Shown: one piece after another, positions 1 to 9,333 of the stretch
Position numbering within the stretch: the first letter of the stretch is position 1
Layout: each line of letters starts with the position of its first letter
Assembly: GCA_041739225.1 (NCBI GenBank)
Contig: JBGSOG010000085.1
Coordinates: 51,943 to 115,942 of the forward strand
DNA from: BOKV01 sp041739225
Lineage (GTDB): Bacteria > Pseudomonadota > Alphaproteobacteria > Rhizobiales > Rhizobiaceae
DNA: 64,000 bases
Direction: 5' to 3'
Program-made: the position numbers and the translations under genes
The notes under the pieces: model-generated
What the model was told of the DNA's origin: nothing
The model's database searches: none
What the model saw: only the letters and a program-made list of their open reading frames with translations

Positions 1-321
1 GCCCTCCGCATCGCCAACATCCCGCAGGCTGATTTCGACAAGGAAGTCGAGAGCCAGAACCCGCCGCAGATCACCGCGCTTGCGATGATGGGCATGAAAA
101 CCCGTCCAATGGATCCGCAAGACTGGCTGAAGGGCAGAGACCCAAAAGCCTTCAACATGGTCCTGCATTTCGTTGGCGCTGTTGAGCGATACGCGAAGGA
201 ACTGGCAGGTGCCGATCTAACCATCATCCTCGCTAACCTGACGCCAAGGGATGTCGAAAGACTGCGGGGGTCGATCGCTCAAATTGACCCAATCCACGAC
301 CAAATCGTCACAAGGATCTAG
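1..321 (+). CDS. Accessory island protein, C-terminal part (gene enters from the left)
   Basis: The frame is open from base 1 to the TAG at 319-321, giving the last 106 residues of a longer protein. The first 42 residues (ending MKTRPMDPQDW) closely match the end of the protein at 12799-13269. About 125 bp are roughly 90% identical at DNA level, so the two are paralogues. The remainder (GRDPKAFNMVLHF onward) is the C-terminal domain that the other copy has lost. The family looks like the small proteins of proteobacterial phages and integrative elements with an ALASYARQ-type N-terminal helix and an RRAGEL motif. I know no established function. The region that would hold the variable palindrome seen in the paralogue lies left of the window. 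Confidence 0.75.
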   Translation, partial: ALRIANIPQADFDKEVESQNPPQITALAMMGMKTRPMDPQDWLKGRDPKAFNMVLHFVGAVERYAKELAGADLTIILANLTPRDVERLRGSIAQIDPIHDQIVTRI

Positions 322-415
322 CGCATGGAATCGTTCTATACGGAAATTCGTAATACGGCAAAATGGCAGTTGATAAGTGAAATGTGGAGTGACCTCATGA
401 ATCGGAGCGATTCCT

Positions 416-1267
416 ATGCGAATTCTTGAAACGTCACTCGCTCAGCCCTGGGCGATCCTGCCTGAGCGCATCGACGGGCTTGTCGAGATCGCCTTGCGCG
501 AAAACGCGGTCACGCCAGAGGCGCTTGCCGCCTATAGGGCAAAGGCCGATCTTACCGGCGAGAAGTTCACCGTGCGCAACGATGTTGCCATCATCAAAGT
601 GATCGGTCCGCTGTTCAAGCGGGCCAATCTGTTCACGGCGATGAGCGGCGCGACCTCCTACGAGATCACTCGCCGAGATCTGCAGGCGGCGTTGGACAGC
701 CCAGATATTTCGGCGATCCTCTTTGAAATTGACAGCCCAGGCGGTGAAGCCAACGGCTGCGACGAACTTGCCAAGGCCATCTTCAATGCGCGCGGTAAGA
801 AGAAAATCGCAGCATATGTCAGCGGCATGGCAGCGTCGGCGGCATACTGGATAGCGGCGGCAGCCGAGCGCGTCGTGGTCAGTGACAACGCTATTCTGGG
901 ATCCATTGGCATAGTCATAGGCATGAAGGACGAAAGTGCTCGCGAAGAGCGTGCTGGAATCAAAAGCTTCCAGTTTGTTTCATCGCAATCACCCGGCAAG
1001 CGTTCCGATCCGAATACAGATATCGGCAAAGCCCGGTTGCAAAAAATGGTCGACGATCTGGCCGTGGTCTTCATTGCTGCTGTTGCCAAGTACCGAGGCG
1101 TCAGTGCCAAGGACGTGATCTCGAAATTCGGCTCCGGCGGAGTCGAAATAGGCGCGAAAGCGGTTTCGCTGGGGATGGCCGATTCGGTCGGCGACTTCGA
1201 AAAGCTGCTTGCTTCTCTATCGACACCCGCGTCGCCAAAAACCATCTCGACAAGGCGGACACAATGA
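416..1267 (+). CDS. S49-family serine peptidase (SppA/phage-protease type)
   Basis: This is a 283-residue serine peptidase of the SppA/ClpP-fold S49 family. The SPGG motif is at residues 107-110. The nucleophile is probably Ser141 in GMAASAAYW, followed by GSIGI at 162-166. Lys195 in the SPGKRSDPN stretch is the probable general base of the Ser-Lys dyad. There is no signal peptide or membrane anchor, and at this length it resembles phage-type S49 proteases more than the longer membrane signal-peptide peptidases. A GGAG box about 8 nt upstream supports the ATG at 416. Its TGA overlaps the ATG of the next ATPase gene (ATGA), so the two are probably translated together. No capsid or portal genes are nearby, so a head-maturation role is not supported here. 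Confidence 0.85.
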   Translation: MRILETSLAQPWAILPERIDGLVEIALRENAVTPEALAAYRAKADLTGEKFTVRNDVAIIKVIGPLFKRANLFTAMSGATSYEITRRDLQAALDSPDISAILFEIDSPGGEANGCDELAKAIFNARGKKKIAAYVSGMAASAAYWIAAAAERVVVSDNAILGSIGIVIGMKDESAREERAGIKSFQFVSSQSPGKRSDPNTDIGKARLQKMVDDLAVVFIAAVAKYRGVSAKDVISKFGSGGVEIGAKAVSLGMADSVGDFEKLLASLSTPASPKTISTRRTQ

Positions 1268-2745
1268 AAATCGACATTGGGAAAACCACAACGGGCAAGA
1301 CCATTGCCCTGCGGCTCGACAAAGCAAACCGCCACGGTCTTGTCACCGGCGCAACAGGCACCGGCAAGACAATTTCCCTTCAACGCATGGCCGAGGGCTT
1401 CTCCGCCGCTGGCGTTCCTGTATTTGCTGCTGATGTCAAAGGCGATCTCTCCGGTATCGCACTTCCCGGGGAAACCACTGGCAAGGCCCGGGCCCGCGCC
1501 CGCAGTCTCGAAGCCCCTTGGAAGGCAACCGCCTTTCCCGTGGCGTTCTGGGATATCTTTGGCAAACACGGGCTCCCGATCCGGACCTCAGTGCAGGACA
1601 TGGGCGATCAACTGCTTTCCTCGATGCTCCGGCTCAATGACACCCAGGCCGGGACCATGGCAATCTGCTTCAAGAAGGCCGAAGCCGAGCATGGCTGGAT
1701 GCAGACCACCGAGGACTTGCGATGGTCGCTCAATGAAATGCTGGAAGAGCGCGAAGAGGTCTGCAAGGCCTATGGCAACATCACCGCCGCCTCGATCTCT
1801 GCGATTCAGCGCAACTTGCTGGCACTGGAAGCCCAGGGCGGCGACAAGCTGTTTGGGGAACCACCATTCCAGATCACCGACCTGATCGCCTTGGACAGCC
1901 AAGGGCGTGGCGTCGTCAACCTGTTGCACGCCGACAAGCTTATGGAAGCGCCGAAGCTTTATGCGACGTTCCTGCTCTGGATGCTGACTGAATTGTTTCG
2001 CGTCCTGCCTGAGGCCGGTGATCTCGACAAGCCCAAACTCGTGTTCTTCTTCGATGAGGCGCACTTGCTTTTTTCGGATGCGCCCAAACCTTTGCTTGAG
2101 CAGATCGAGCGGCTTGTCCGCCTGATCCGCTCCAAGGGCGTCGGCGTCTTCTTCGTGACGCAAACACCAAAGGACGTGCAGGACTCCGTTTTGGCTCAGC
2201 TTGGCAACCGTATCCAACATGCGCTGCGCACCTTCACGCCAGCCGATCGCAAGCTTGTGAAGGCCAGCGCCGATTCCTTCCGGCCCAATCCGGGAGTCAA
2301 CGTCTTGGCTTCGATCACTGAAATGGGAATCGGTGAGGCCTTGGTTTCACCGCTGCAAAAGGATGGCACACCGATGCCGGTGGAGCGCGTCATGGTGTTG
2401 CCGCCTCAGGCCCATATCGGCCCGGTTTCCGGTCTGGAACGGCAAGCCCTCATCAAGTCGTCTGCGGGATGGGCGATGTATGGCCAGGCTCCGAGCGCGA
2501 AGGAGCAAGGCTATCGCTTCATGCGCCGGATGAAAACCGAACGCGGTATTGATCCTGGTCCGGACACCGGCCCTTCAGATGCTGACGAAAACTTCTACAA
2601 GCAATTCGTGCCGACCTATGTTGACCCGGCCTATTCAGGGGAAACAAAGACCAGCGTGTCAAATCAACTGGCTTTGGCCGGTCGGAATTTTGCCTGGGCT
2701 GCTTTCTTTGGCCTCTTGTCCTGGGGCTTGTTCCAATTGATCTAG
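1264..2745 (+). CDS. HerA/YjgR-like ATPase (DUF853 family)
   Basis: This 493-residue P-loop ATPase belongs to the HerA/FtsK superfamily and most resembles YjgR (DUF853). Walker A is GATGTGKT at residues 29-36, and the nearby AADVKGDLSGIA block is typical of YjgR. Walker B is VFFFDEAH at 260-267, followed by a VFFVTQTP sensor-like segment. The last 25 residues form one hydrophobic helix, which could be a membrane anchor. The length matches YjgR proteins, whose biochemical role is not established. Translation is coupled to the upstream S49 peptidase by an ATGA overlap. It lies 105 bp before a type III restriction operon, so a role in the same defence locus is possible but inferred only from position. 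Confidence 0.85.
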   Translation: MKIDIGKTTTGKTIALRLDKANRHGLVTGATGTGKTISLQRMAEGFSAAGVPVFAADVKGDLSGIALPGETTGKARARARSLEAPWKATAFPVAFWDIFGKHGLPIRTSVQDMGDQLLSSMLRLNDTQAGTMAICFKKAEAEHGWMQTTEDLRWSLNEMLEEREEVCKAYGNITAASISAIQRNLLALEAQGGDKLFGEPPFQITDLIALDSQGRGVVNLLHADKLMEAPKLYATFLLWMLTELFRVLPEAGDLDKPKLVFFFDEAHLLFSDAPKPLLEQIERLVRLIRSKGVGVFFVTQTPKDVQDSVLAQLGNRIQHALRTFTPADRKLVKASADSFRPNPGVNVLASITEMGIGEALVSPLQKDGTPMPVERVMVLPPQAHIGPVSGLERQALIKSSAGWAMYGQAPSAKEQGYRFMRRMKTERGIDPGPDTGPSDADENFYKQFVPTYVDPAYSGETKTSVSNQLALAGRNFAWAAFFGLLSWGLFQLI

Positions 2746-2850
2746 AACTTGGGCACTCTTGCCCTACCCCGTATTTCCGCCCACAGATGCCGCATTGAAC
2801 TGCCCACAAAATATTTCACATGGTTGAGAATTTAGGAAAAGGGATCCTCT

Positions 2851-4446
2851 ATGCCCACACTGGATTGGATCGGGAAGAAGGCTGTGGTGAACCACCATCG
2901 CGAAGTGCCGTATAGGCTGATCCATTGCGAGAAGGACAAGAGTGTCGGCGATCCAGACGCGGGCAATTTGTTGGTGCAGGGCGACAACCTTGAAGCCTTG
3001 AAAGCGTTGCTTCCCTATTACGCTGGCAAGGTGAAGTGCATCTATATCGATCCGCCCTACAACACCGGCAACGAAGGTTGGGTTTACAACGACAACACCA
3101 ATTCACCGGAAATCAAGGCATGGCTTGGTGCCACTGTGGGCAAGGAAGCCGAAGACCTTTCGCGCCATGATAAATGGCTTTGTATGATGTATCCGCGCTT
3201 GCGGTTGTTGAAGGAGTTTTTGAGCGACGACGGTTCAATCTGGATTTCGATTGATGACAACGAAGTTCACGGGCTGAAGCTCATTCTTGATGAAATCTTT
3301 GGCCGTCGGAATTTTATTTCGAATGTGATTTGGCAAAAGAAATTTGCGCCACAAAACGATGCCTATCTTTTTGATCAGAGCCATGAATCGGTTTTGGTTT
3401 ATGCAAGCAAGATTGAGAGCACCGGCTTCAATCTTCTTCCAAGAACTGACGCGATGAATGATCGCTACAAAAATCCAGACAATGATCCGCGTGGACCTTG
3501 GACTTCTGATAATCCATTGCGTCGCGAGTATCGCGAATATGCTTTCTACGAGATCACAACACCCGCAGGTCGCAAGGTGACGCCGCCGCCGGGAAGCTCT
3601 TGGAGATTCAACAAGGAAGAAGTTCCTGGATTGATTGCAGATAACCGTCTCTGGTTCGGCAAAGATGGAAAGGGTGTCCCGCGCATCAAACGATTTTTAT
3701 CTGAGGTGAAGGACGGGATTATTCCGCAATCAATTTGGTTTCACGATCAAGTTGGCAATACCCAAGAAGCCAAGAAGGAGGTTATTGCGCTCAACCGCGA
3801 GAACATATTTGATACGCCGAAGCCTGAAAGACTTTTGCAAAGAGTCATCGCTATCGCCACTCAACTCGGCGACCTTGTTCTCGATTCCTTCGCGGGTTCT
3901 GGCACAACGGGGGCTGTAGCGCATAAAATGGGGCGCAAACATATCAGCGTTGAAATGGGGGAGCACGCGCATACCCACATTGTGCCACGCTACCGCAAGG
4001 TGGTCGAAGGAGAGGGCGGCGGTATTTCCGATGAAGTTGGCTGGCAAGGCGGCGGCGGCTTCAGGTTCTGCACACTTGGCGAACCGCTGTTCGATCCCGA
4101 TGGCAATGTCAGCCCCGCCGTCACGTACCAGGACCTTGCCGCCCATGTCTTCTTTTGCGAGACGGGCTCACCCATTCCGCGCCGTGCCGATAGTTCAACG
4201 CCGCTGATCGGCACGTTCCAAGGCCGGGCGATCTACCTCTTGCACAATGCCGAAGCCGTTGGCGTTGCCAGCACAAATGCCGGGAACGTGCTCACGGGTG
4301 GCATTCTCGACACGCTGTCGTTGCCTGAAGCGGGCTTCAGCGGCGCGCGCATTGTCTATGGCGAAGGCTGCACCGTGCCCGACGACCGGCTTTCCCGCCT
4401 CGGCGTCACCTTCAAACAAATCCCCTATCAGATTGAGGGGCTGTGA
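2851..4446 (+). CDS. mod: Type III restriction-modification methyltransferase subunit (Mod)
   Basis: This is a 531-residue N6-adenine DNA methyltransferase, the modification subunit of a type III system. Catalytic motif IV is DPPY at residues 67-70. The S-adenosylmethionine-binding motif I, FAGSG, comes later, at 347-351. That order (IV before I) is the beta class typical of Mod proteins. The intervening region should hold the target-recognition domain. The C-terminal segment after residue 400 resembles the tail found in other type III Mod proteins. An AAGGG box precedes the ATG by about 9 nt. The gene is followed, with no real gap, by a RhuM-family gene and then by res, so all three probably share one transcript. 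Confidence 0.92.
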   Translation: MPTLDWIGKKAVVNHHREVPYRLIHCEKDKSVGDPDAGNLLVQGDNLEALKALLPYYAGKVKCIYIDPPYNTGNEGWVYNDNTNSPEIKAWLGATVGKEAEDLSRHDKWLCMMYPRLRLLKEFLSDDGSIWISIDDNEVHGLKLILDEIFGRRNFISNVIWQKKFAPQNDAYLFDQSHESVLVYASKIESTGFNLLPRTDAMNDRYKNPDNDPRGPWTSDNPLRREYREYAFYEITTPAGRKVTPPPGSSWRFNKEEVPGLIADNRLWFGKDGKGVPRIKRFLSEVKDGIIPQSIWFHDQVGNTQEAKKEVIALNRENIFDTPKPERLLQRVIAIATQLGDLVLDSFAGSGTTGAVAHKMGRKHISVEMGEHAHTHIVPRYRKVVEGEGGGISDEVGWQGGGGFRFCTLGEPLFDPDGNVSPAVTYQDLAAHVFFCETGSPIPRRADSSTPLIGTFQGRAIYLLHNAEAVGVASTNAGNVLTGGILDTLSLPEAGFSGARIVYGEGCTVPDDRLSRLGVTFKQIPYQIEGL

Positions 4447-4448
4447 GC

Positions 4449-5504
4449 ATGGCGGACAAAACACCACCGCGCGAAGGCGAAATCCTGCTTTACACCGGAT
4501 CGGCGGGCGCAATCCGAGTCGAAGTCCTGTTCGAAGAGGAAAGCTTTTGGCTAACGCAAAAGCGCATCGCCGAATTGTTCGAAGTGACTGTTCCAACGAT
4601 CAGTTATCACCTGAAGGAGATTTTCGAGACGGGGGAACTGGTTCGGGATCGAACCCTTCGAAAATTTCTAACAGTTCAAACCGAAGGCGCCCGTGAGGTT
4701 GCCCGCGAAGTCGAATTTTACAATCTGGACGCGATCATCGCCGTTGGCTATCGCGTCAACAGCCGCCAAGCGACACAATTCCGGATTTGGGCAACGTCGG
4801 TCTTGCGCGAATTCATCGTCAAAGGCTTCGTTCTGGACGACGAACGGCTGAAGCAGGGCAAAAAATTCGGTAAGGACTATTTCGACGAACTGCTTGAACG
4901 CATTCGCGAAATCCGCGCAAGCGAACGGCGCTTTTATCTCAAGATCACCGATATCTATGAGCAATGCAGCATCGATTACCGCAAGGACGATGAAGTCACC
5001 GAAAAATTCTTTAAGACGGTGCAAAACAAGCTGCATTGGGCGATCACTGGCAAAACCGCCGCCGAACTGATCAAGGCCCGCGTTGATGCTTCGAAGCCGA
5101 ACATGGGGCTTCAGACCTGGAAGAACGGGCCGGGCGGCAAGATCGCCAAAGCCGACGTGGCCACCGCCAAGAACTATATGTTCGAAGAGGAAATCAAGGC
5201 GCTTGAACGCATTGTGTCGATGTATCTCGACTACGCGGAAAACCAGGCCGCGCGCCAAATTCCTATGAAAATGACCGACTGGATTGCGAAGCTGGACGCA
5301 TTCTTGACGTTCAACGAATACGAAATCCTGCAAGACGCTGGCAAGGTTTCCCATGCCGTAGCCAAGGCATTAGCCGAAAAGGAATACGAAGCCTTCCGCG
5401 TGATCCAGGACCACGCTTTTGAAAGCGATTTCGAACGTGACACGTCCCGCGTGATCGCGGCGGCAAAGCCGGCGTCGCCGAAGAAGAAGGGCAAATCCGA
5501 ATGA
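4449..5504 (+). CDS. RhuM-family protein between mod and res
   Basis: This 351-residue protein belongs to the virulence-RhuM family. The N-terminus has the conserved WLTQKRIAELF segment, which looks like a winged-helix start, followed by VPTISYHL, GYRVNSRQATQFR and an FGKDYFDELLERIREIR block. The C-terminal half is the usual RhuM helical region. The ORF is open from a GTG at 4443, but a GAGGGG box 8 nt upstream favours the ATG at 4449, just after the mod stop. Its own stop overlaps the res start (ATGA). RhuM was named from a Salmonella pathogenicity island, and its molecular role is unknown. Family members often sit near restriction systems, so an accessory or regulatory role in this operon is an inference. 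Confidence 0.85.
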   Translation: MADKTPPREGEILLYTGSAGAIRVEVLFEEESFWLTQKRIAELFEVTVPTISYHLKEIFETGELVRDRTLRKFLTVQTEGAREVAREVEFYNLDAIIAVGYRVNSRQATQFRIWATSVLREFIVKGFVLDDERLKQGKKFGKDYFDELLERIREIRASERRFYLKITDIYEQCSIDYRKDDEVTEKFFKTVQNKLHWAITGKTAAELIKARVDASKPNMGLQTWKNGPGGKIAKADVATAKNYMFEEEIKALERIVSMYLDYAENQAARQIPMKMTDWIAKLDAFLTFNEYEILQDAGKVSHAVAKALAEKEYEAFRVIQDHAFESDFERDTSRVIAAAKPASPKKKGKSE

Positions 5505-8158
5505 GCTTGCCCGTTTTCAGCTTGAAAAACTATCAAATCCAGACGCTTGGCGCGCTTCGCAAGTTTCTCGAAAAGACGGTGGTGTTCAACGACGCCGATA
5601 CGGCATTCTATGCGATTACAAAGCGGCCATTCGTTCAACCGCCCAGCTTGCCCGGACTACCCTATGTCTGCCTCCGAATTCCCACGGGTGGCGGCAAAAC
5701 GATCCTTGCGGCACATTCGGTTGCCGTTGCCGCCGATAGCTTTCTTCGCACCGATGCGCCAACTGTGCTTTGGCTTGTGCCATCGCAGACGATCCGCGAA
5801 CAGACCCTGGCGACGCTTCAGGACCGGGCGCATCCGAACCGCCGCGCTCTTGCGGATCGCTTTGGTGAAAACGTTCGCGTGATGACCGTTGCCGATGCAC
5901 TTTACGCAAAGCGCGCCGATTATGACGGCGGCGCGGTGGTGATCGTGGCGACGATCCAAGCCTTCCGCGTGGAAGAAACGGAAGGCCGAAAAGTCTATGA
6001 AGCCAACGGCGAATTGATGGACCATTTCACCGGGCTTGCCGATGGCTTGCGGGATGCCCTGGAGATTGGACCTTCCGGGGATCCGGTGCAGTCCTTGGCG
6101 AATGTGCTGCGCTTGCGCCGCCCGATGGTGATTGTCGATGAAGCCCACAATGCGCGGACGGATCTGTCTTTCGATACCTTGGCGCGGTTGAAACCGTCGC
6201 TAATCGTCGAATTCACGGCAACACCTGTCACGCCGGAAGAACACAAGCCCGAAAAGGGCATTTATGCATCCAATGTTTTGCATCAAGTTTCAGCCGCAGA
6301 ACTCAAAGCGGCAGAAATGATCAAGCTTCCCGTGATCCTTCGCGGGCGGGCGAACCATACCGAAACCATCGGCGATGCCATCGCGTGGCTTGATGAATTG
6401 AACGACAAAGCGCGTGCAGAAGAGAAGGCCACTGGCGAATTCATCCGCCCCGTGATGCTGCTTCAATCCGAAGCCAAATCGAAGGACAAGCCGACGCTTC
6501 ACGCTGAAGAGGTGAAGAAGCTCCTGATCGATGACTTTCAGGTGAAGGAATACGAAATTGCCATCGCAACTGGCGACACGAAAGGGCTTGATGGCGTCGA
6601 TCTGTTCGACCGCGAGTGCAAGGTGCGCTTCATCATCACGCAACAGGCCCTTAAGGAAGGTTGGGATTGCTCCTTCGCCTATGTGCTGTGTTCGGTCGCA
6701 GAACAGAAATCGCCCCGAGCGGTGGAACAGCTTCTGGGCCGCGTACTGCGCTTGCCACGCGCCTCTTGGAAAAAGAACGATGATTTGAACCGGGCCTATG
6801 CCTTCGCTACCACGTCAAGCTTTCAAAATGCCGCGAACACATTGCGCGACGGGCTAGTGAACAACGGCTTTGAAAAGGTTGAAGCCCAAGCCCTTGTGCG
6901 CGCGGTGCCTACCCTTCCCGGCTTGGAAGAAGGCGGATCAGCATTTGTCTATGAAGAGGCGCTTCCCGCCGATGTGGACGCCGCGGCGTTCAAAACCAAC
7001 ATCGAAACCGCGACGGGCGGGCGGGTTCAGGTTGATCTTGAAACGGGCACCATCCGGGCGCGCGGTGCCCTTACGGACTATGACCGCACGGCGATGAAGC
7101 TTGCCATGCCTGAAACAGCGGCAACCACCATCGACGCGCTTGTGCATCGCTCGCGCGGTGCCCGGCTGAAGGTGCCAGACCAGCAAGCCGAACCGATCCG
7201 CTTTGCGGTACCCCAATTAACCGTGCGGACCGGGCAAACCTGGCAACTGTTTGACCGAGCGCATTTTCTCGATATCCCGTGGAAGCTTGAAGAAAGCGAC
7301 GCCGCGCCTATCCTCGATTTCTTTGTGCCGCCGCGCAATGCCGCCGAAGAAGCTCATATCGATGTGGATGCTGCCCAAAAAGTGAAAGTCGAATTCGTTA
7401 CCGATTTACATGAACAGCTTTCGTTGGCACTGGCCTTGCGCGGCTGGACTAAGAACGCGCTTGTAAATTGGATTGACCGGAGGTTGCCATATTCATCCCG
7501 TCGCGACATCACGCGCGTGTCTTCGACAGTGTTCATCTCCAAAGCCTTGGATGTGATTTCGGCGAAGAACGGTATGACAGTGGAGGCATTGGCTCGGGCG
7601 AATTTCCGGCTTGTTGAAGCGTTCATAAAGTTGATTGCCCAGCATCGTGGAATTCGCGAATCGATGTCCTTTGAACGGGCCTTGTTCCCACAAAGCGGCC
7701 TTGAATTTCAAACCAGTGCCGACGTTGAACTTGTGTTCGATGAAAGCCGCTATGGCTACAATCAACCATACAAGGGCGGCACGGATTTCAAGAAGCACCT
7801 GTTCCGGGTGATCGGCGATCTTGAAGCGGCCGGCGAAGAACACGAATGCGCAATCGCAATTGAATTAAATCCCAACATCAAGGCATGGGTGCGCAACCCG
7901 TCAAAACAACCGCATTCGTTTTGGTTGCAAACATCATCGGACAAATTCTACCCCGATTTCGTCGCGCTGTTGAACGACGGGCGCGTCATGGTGATCGAAT
8001 ACAAGGGCGCGCCCTATTACACGAATGACGATTCCAAGGAAAAGCGCTTGATAGGCGATCTCTGGGCGGATCGATCCAACGGTAAGTGCCTATTCCTAAT
8101 GATTGAGAAGAAGGAATTTGCGAGGATTGATCGTGCGGTTCAGGGGATCATGGGTTAA
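5501..8158 (+). CDS. res: Type III restriction enzyme subunit (Res): helicase-nuclease
   Basis: This 885-residue Res subunit hydrolyses ATP and cuts unmodified DNA together with Mod. The superfamily 2 helicase core has Walker A PTGGGKT at 61-67, DEAH at 213-216 and an FTATP motif III shortly after. The C-terminal half carries EQLLGRVLRLPRA, the motif VI region with an arginine finger. The nuclease domain near the C-terminus shows a PD-(D/E)XK signature, with PD at 818-819 and E-Y-K at 833-835 in VIEYKG. The ATG overlaps the RhuM stop. All catalytic motifs are intact, so the system is probably functional. Confidence 0.93.
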   Translation: MSLPVFSLKNYQIQTLGALRKFLEKTVVFNDADTAFYAITKRPFVQPPSLPGLPYVCLRIPTGGGKTILAAHSVAVAADSFLRTDAPTVLWLVPSQTIREQTLATLQDRAHPNRRALADRFGENVRVMTVADALYAKRADYDGGAVVIVATIQAFRVEETEGRKVYEANGELMDHFTGLADGLRDALEIGPSGDPVQSLANVLRLRRPMVIVDEAHNARTDLSFDTLARLKPSLIVEFTATPVTPEEHKPEKGIYASNVLHQVSAAELKAAEMIKLPVILRGRANHTETIGDAIAWLDELNDKARAEEKATGEFIRPVMLLQSEAKSKDKPTLHAEEVKKLLIDDFQVKEYEIAIATGDTKGLDGVDLFDRECKVRFIITQQALKEGWDCSFAYVLCSVAEQKSPRAVEQLLGRVLRLPRASWKKNDDLNRAYAFATTSSFQNAANTLRDGLVNNGFEKVEAQALVRAVPTLPGLEEGGSAFVYEEALPADVDAAAFKTNIETATGGRVQVDLETGTIRARGALTDYDRTAMKLAMPETAATTIDALVHRSRGARLKVPDQQAEPIRFAVPQLTVRTGQTWQLFDRAHFLDIPWKLEESDAAPILDFFVPPRNAAEEAHIDVDAAQKVKVEFVTDLHEQLSLALALRGWTKNALVNWIDRRLPYSSRRDITRVSSTVFISKALDVISAKNGMTVEALARANFRLVEAFIKLIAQHRGIRESMSFERALFPQSGLEFQTSADVELVFDESRYGYNQPYKGGTDFKKHLFRVIGDLEAAGEEHECAIAIELNPNIKAWVRNPSKQPHSFWLQTSSDKFYPDFVALLNDGRVMVIEYKGAPYYTNDDSKEKRLIGDLWADRSNGKCLFLMIEKKEFARIDRAVQGIMG

Positions 8159-8253
8159 ACTGGCTACTTGGGCTTGCAACTCACCGGGCCAACGGTGCCA
8201 ATATTGGCTTTGAATTGCCAACCGATTTTTGATTCGAAAGTAGGGCGACGTTC

Positions 8254-9315
8254 ATGAGCACAAAACGCTGCAAGATTCACTACCGCCGCCTAAATCGTTC
8301 GAATGGTCAATTTCCAGATTTTTCCTTAGCCACAGCACTATCCCAAGCATTGGTATATAAGCTTGCAAGCGGTGAAAGCGTTCGTGCAAAAGCATCAAAT
8401 CGCATGACCGCCGTCCCCGCCAACGTAGATTACAAACGGTTCTTGAATCACTGTCACATTGAAAAAGATCAAGACTTGGTTTTTGGTAATGTCTGCTTGT
8501 TTTCCCCAGGAAATATGCAAGCGCTGTTACAAATTGCAAATGAAACTGATCCGCACGCTTCATTGGATGATGCCTTGCGTGCGTTGGACATTGCTGAGCA
8601 AAAAGCGCCGCCGGGGATGGAGTACCTACACGGAATAACCTATTGGGCGGTTATCGGCGATCATTTCTACCAAATCCAACATACGTCTTTGCCAAGCAAA
8701 GCCATGGAAGAGTATTTGACGTGGATGCTTCGTGATCAAACCAAAATAATTGGAAGCAGCCACTACGTCGAACTTCAAGCCGAGTTTGATCGTGAACAGG
8801 TTGGAAAAGACCTTGGAGACATTCGGGCAATTGAAATTGGCGGGCTCGTACCCGAAACAGTGCGCGACGATCCTTCGCCACCATCAAGGGGCGGCAAGGT
8901 TGTCGAATTTGAACAACATGAATCTCTTGGAGACAGGATTGCTCAAACCTTTCAATCCGCAAAGAAAATTCTTGTGGATCTATTGGGCGATATCGAAGCA
9001 CAAAAACTAATTGAATCCATGCCATCCGAAGCGGCGCTGGAGGTCAAAGTCAGTATCGGTTACCGGGCTCGTCGTCGGAAATTCCAGAAGGAATTTATGA
9101 GCAACCTTGCGTCTGGATTGCGTGATCTTCCCGATGGTCAAATCCGGGTCCGGGGCCGCGACGGCGAAATAAAAGGTACGGACGCCCGGTTGTCCGCTGA
9201 TATGAATATCAAGCGCCTAAGCGAGACAAGCACCCTTCTCGATTTGGAAGAGACTTTGCGCCAGTTTAAAGAGGTTCACAGACGCTTCCTGTACGACGGT
9301 AGAATCATCGCCTGA
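8254..9315 (+). CDS. Unrecognised 353-residue protein of the defence island
   Basis: I do not recognise a family with certainty. The protein is soluble, with no signal peptide and no transmembrane segment. It opens with a short beta-like region (CKIHYRRLNR), has an acidic middle segment, and closes with a charged, arginine/lysine-rich helical region of about 80 residues (YRARRRKFQKEF and onward). The base composition looks AT-richer than in the restriction genes before it. The gene lies 95 bp after res and 18 bp before a small membrane-protein gene on the same strand, so these two probably form a pair. A cytosolic sensor plus membrane effector is one possible reading, but nothing in the sequence proves it. 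Confidence 0.7.
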   Translation: MSTKRCKIHYRRLNRSNGQFPDFSLATALSQALVYKLASGESVRAKASNRMTAVPANVDYKRFLNHCHIEKDQDLVFGNVCLFSPGNMQALLQIANETDPHASLDDALRALDIAEQKAPPGMEYLHGITYWAVIGDHFYQIQHTSLPSKAMEEYLTWMLRDQTKIIGSSHYVELQAEFDREQVGKDLGDIRAIEIGGLVPETVRDDPSPPSRGGKVVEFEQHESLGDRIAQTFQSAKKILVDLLGDIEAQKLIESMPSEAALEVKVSIGYRARRRKFQKEFMSNLASGLRDLPDGQIRVRGRDGEIKGTDARLSADMNIKRLSETSTLLDLEETLRQFKEVHRRFLYDGRIIA

Positions 9316-9333
9316 AGTGCGCTAAGATTCACT

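Noticed and set aside
416..1267. Prophage head-maturation protease
   Set aside because: The protein type fits, but no portal, capsid or terminase gene is near, so a phage module is not supported.
658..1569. 303-codon open frame on the minus strand
   Set aside because: It is antisense to the S49 peptidase and ATPase genes and has no ribosome-binding site or motif.
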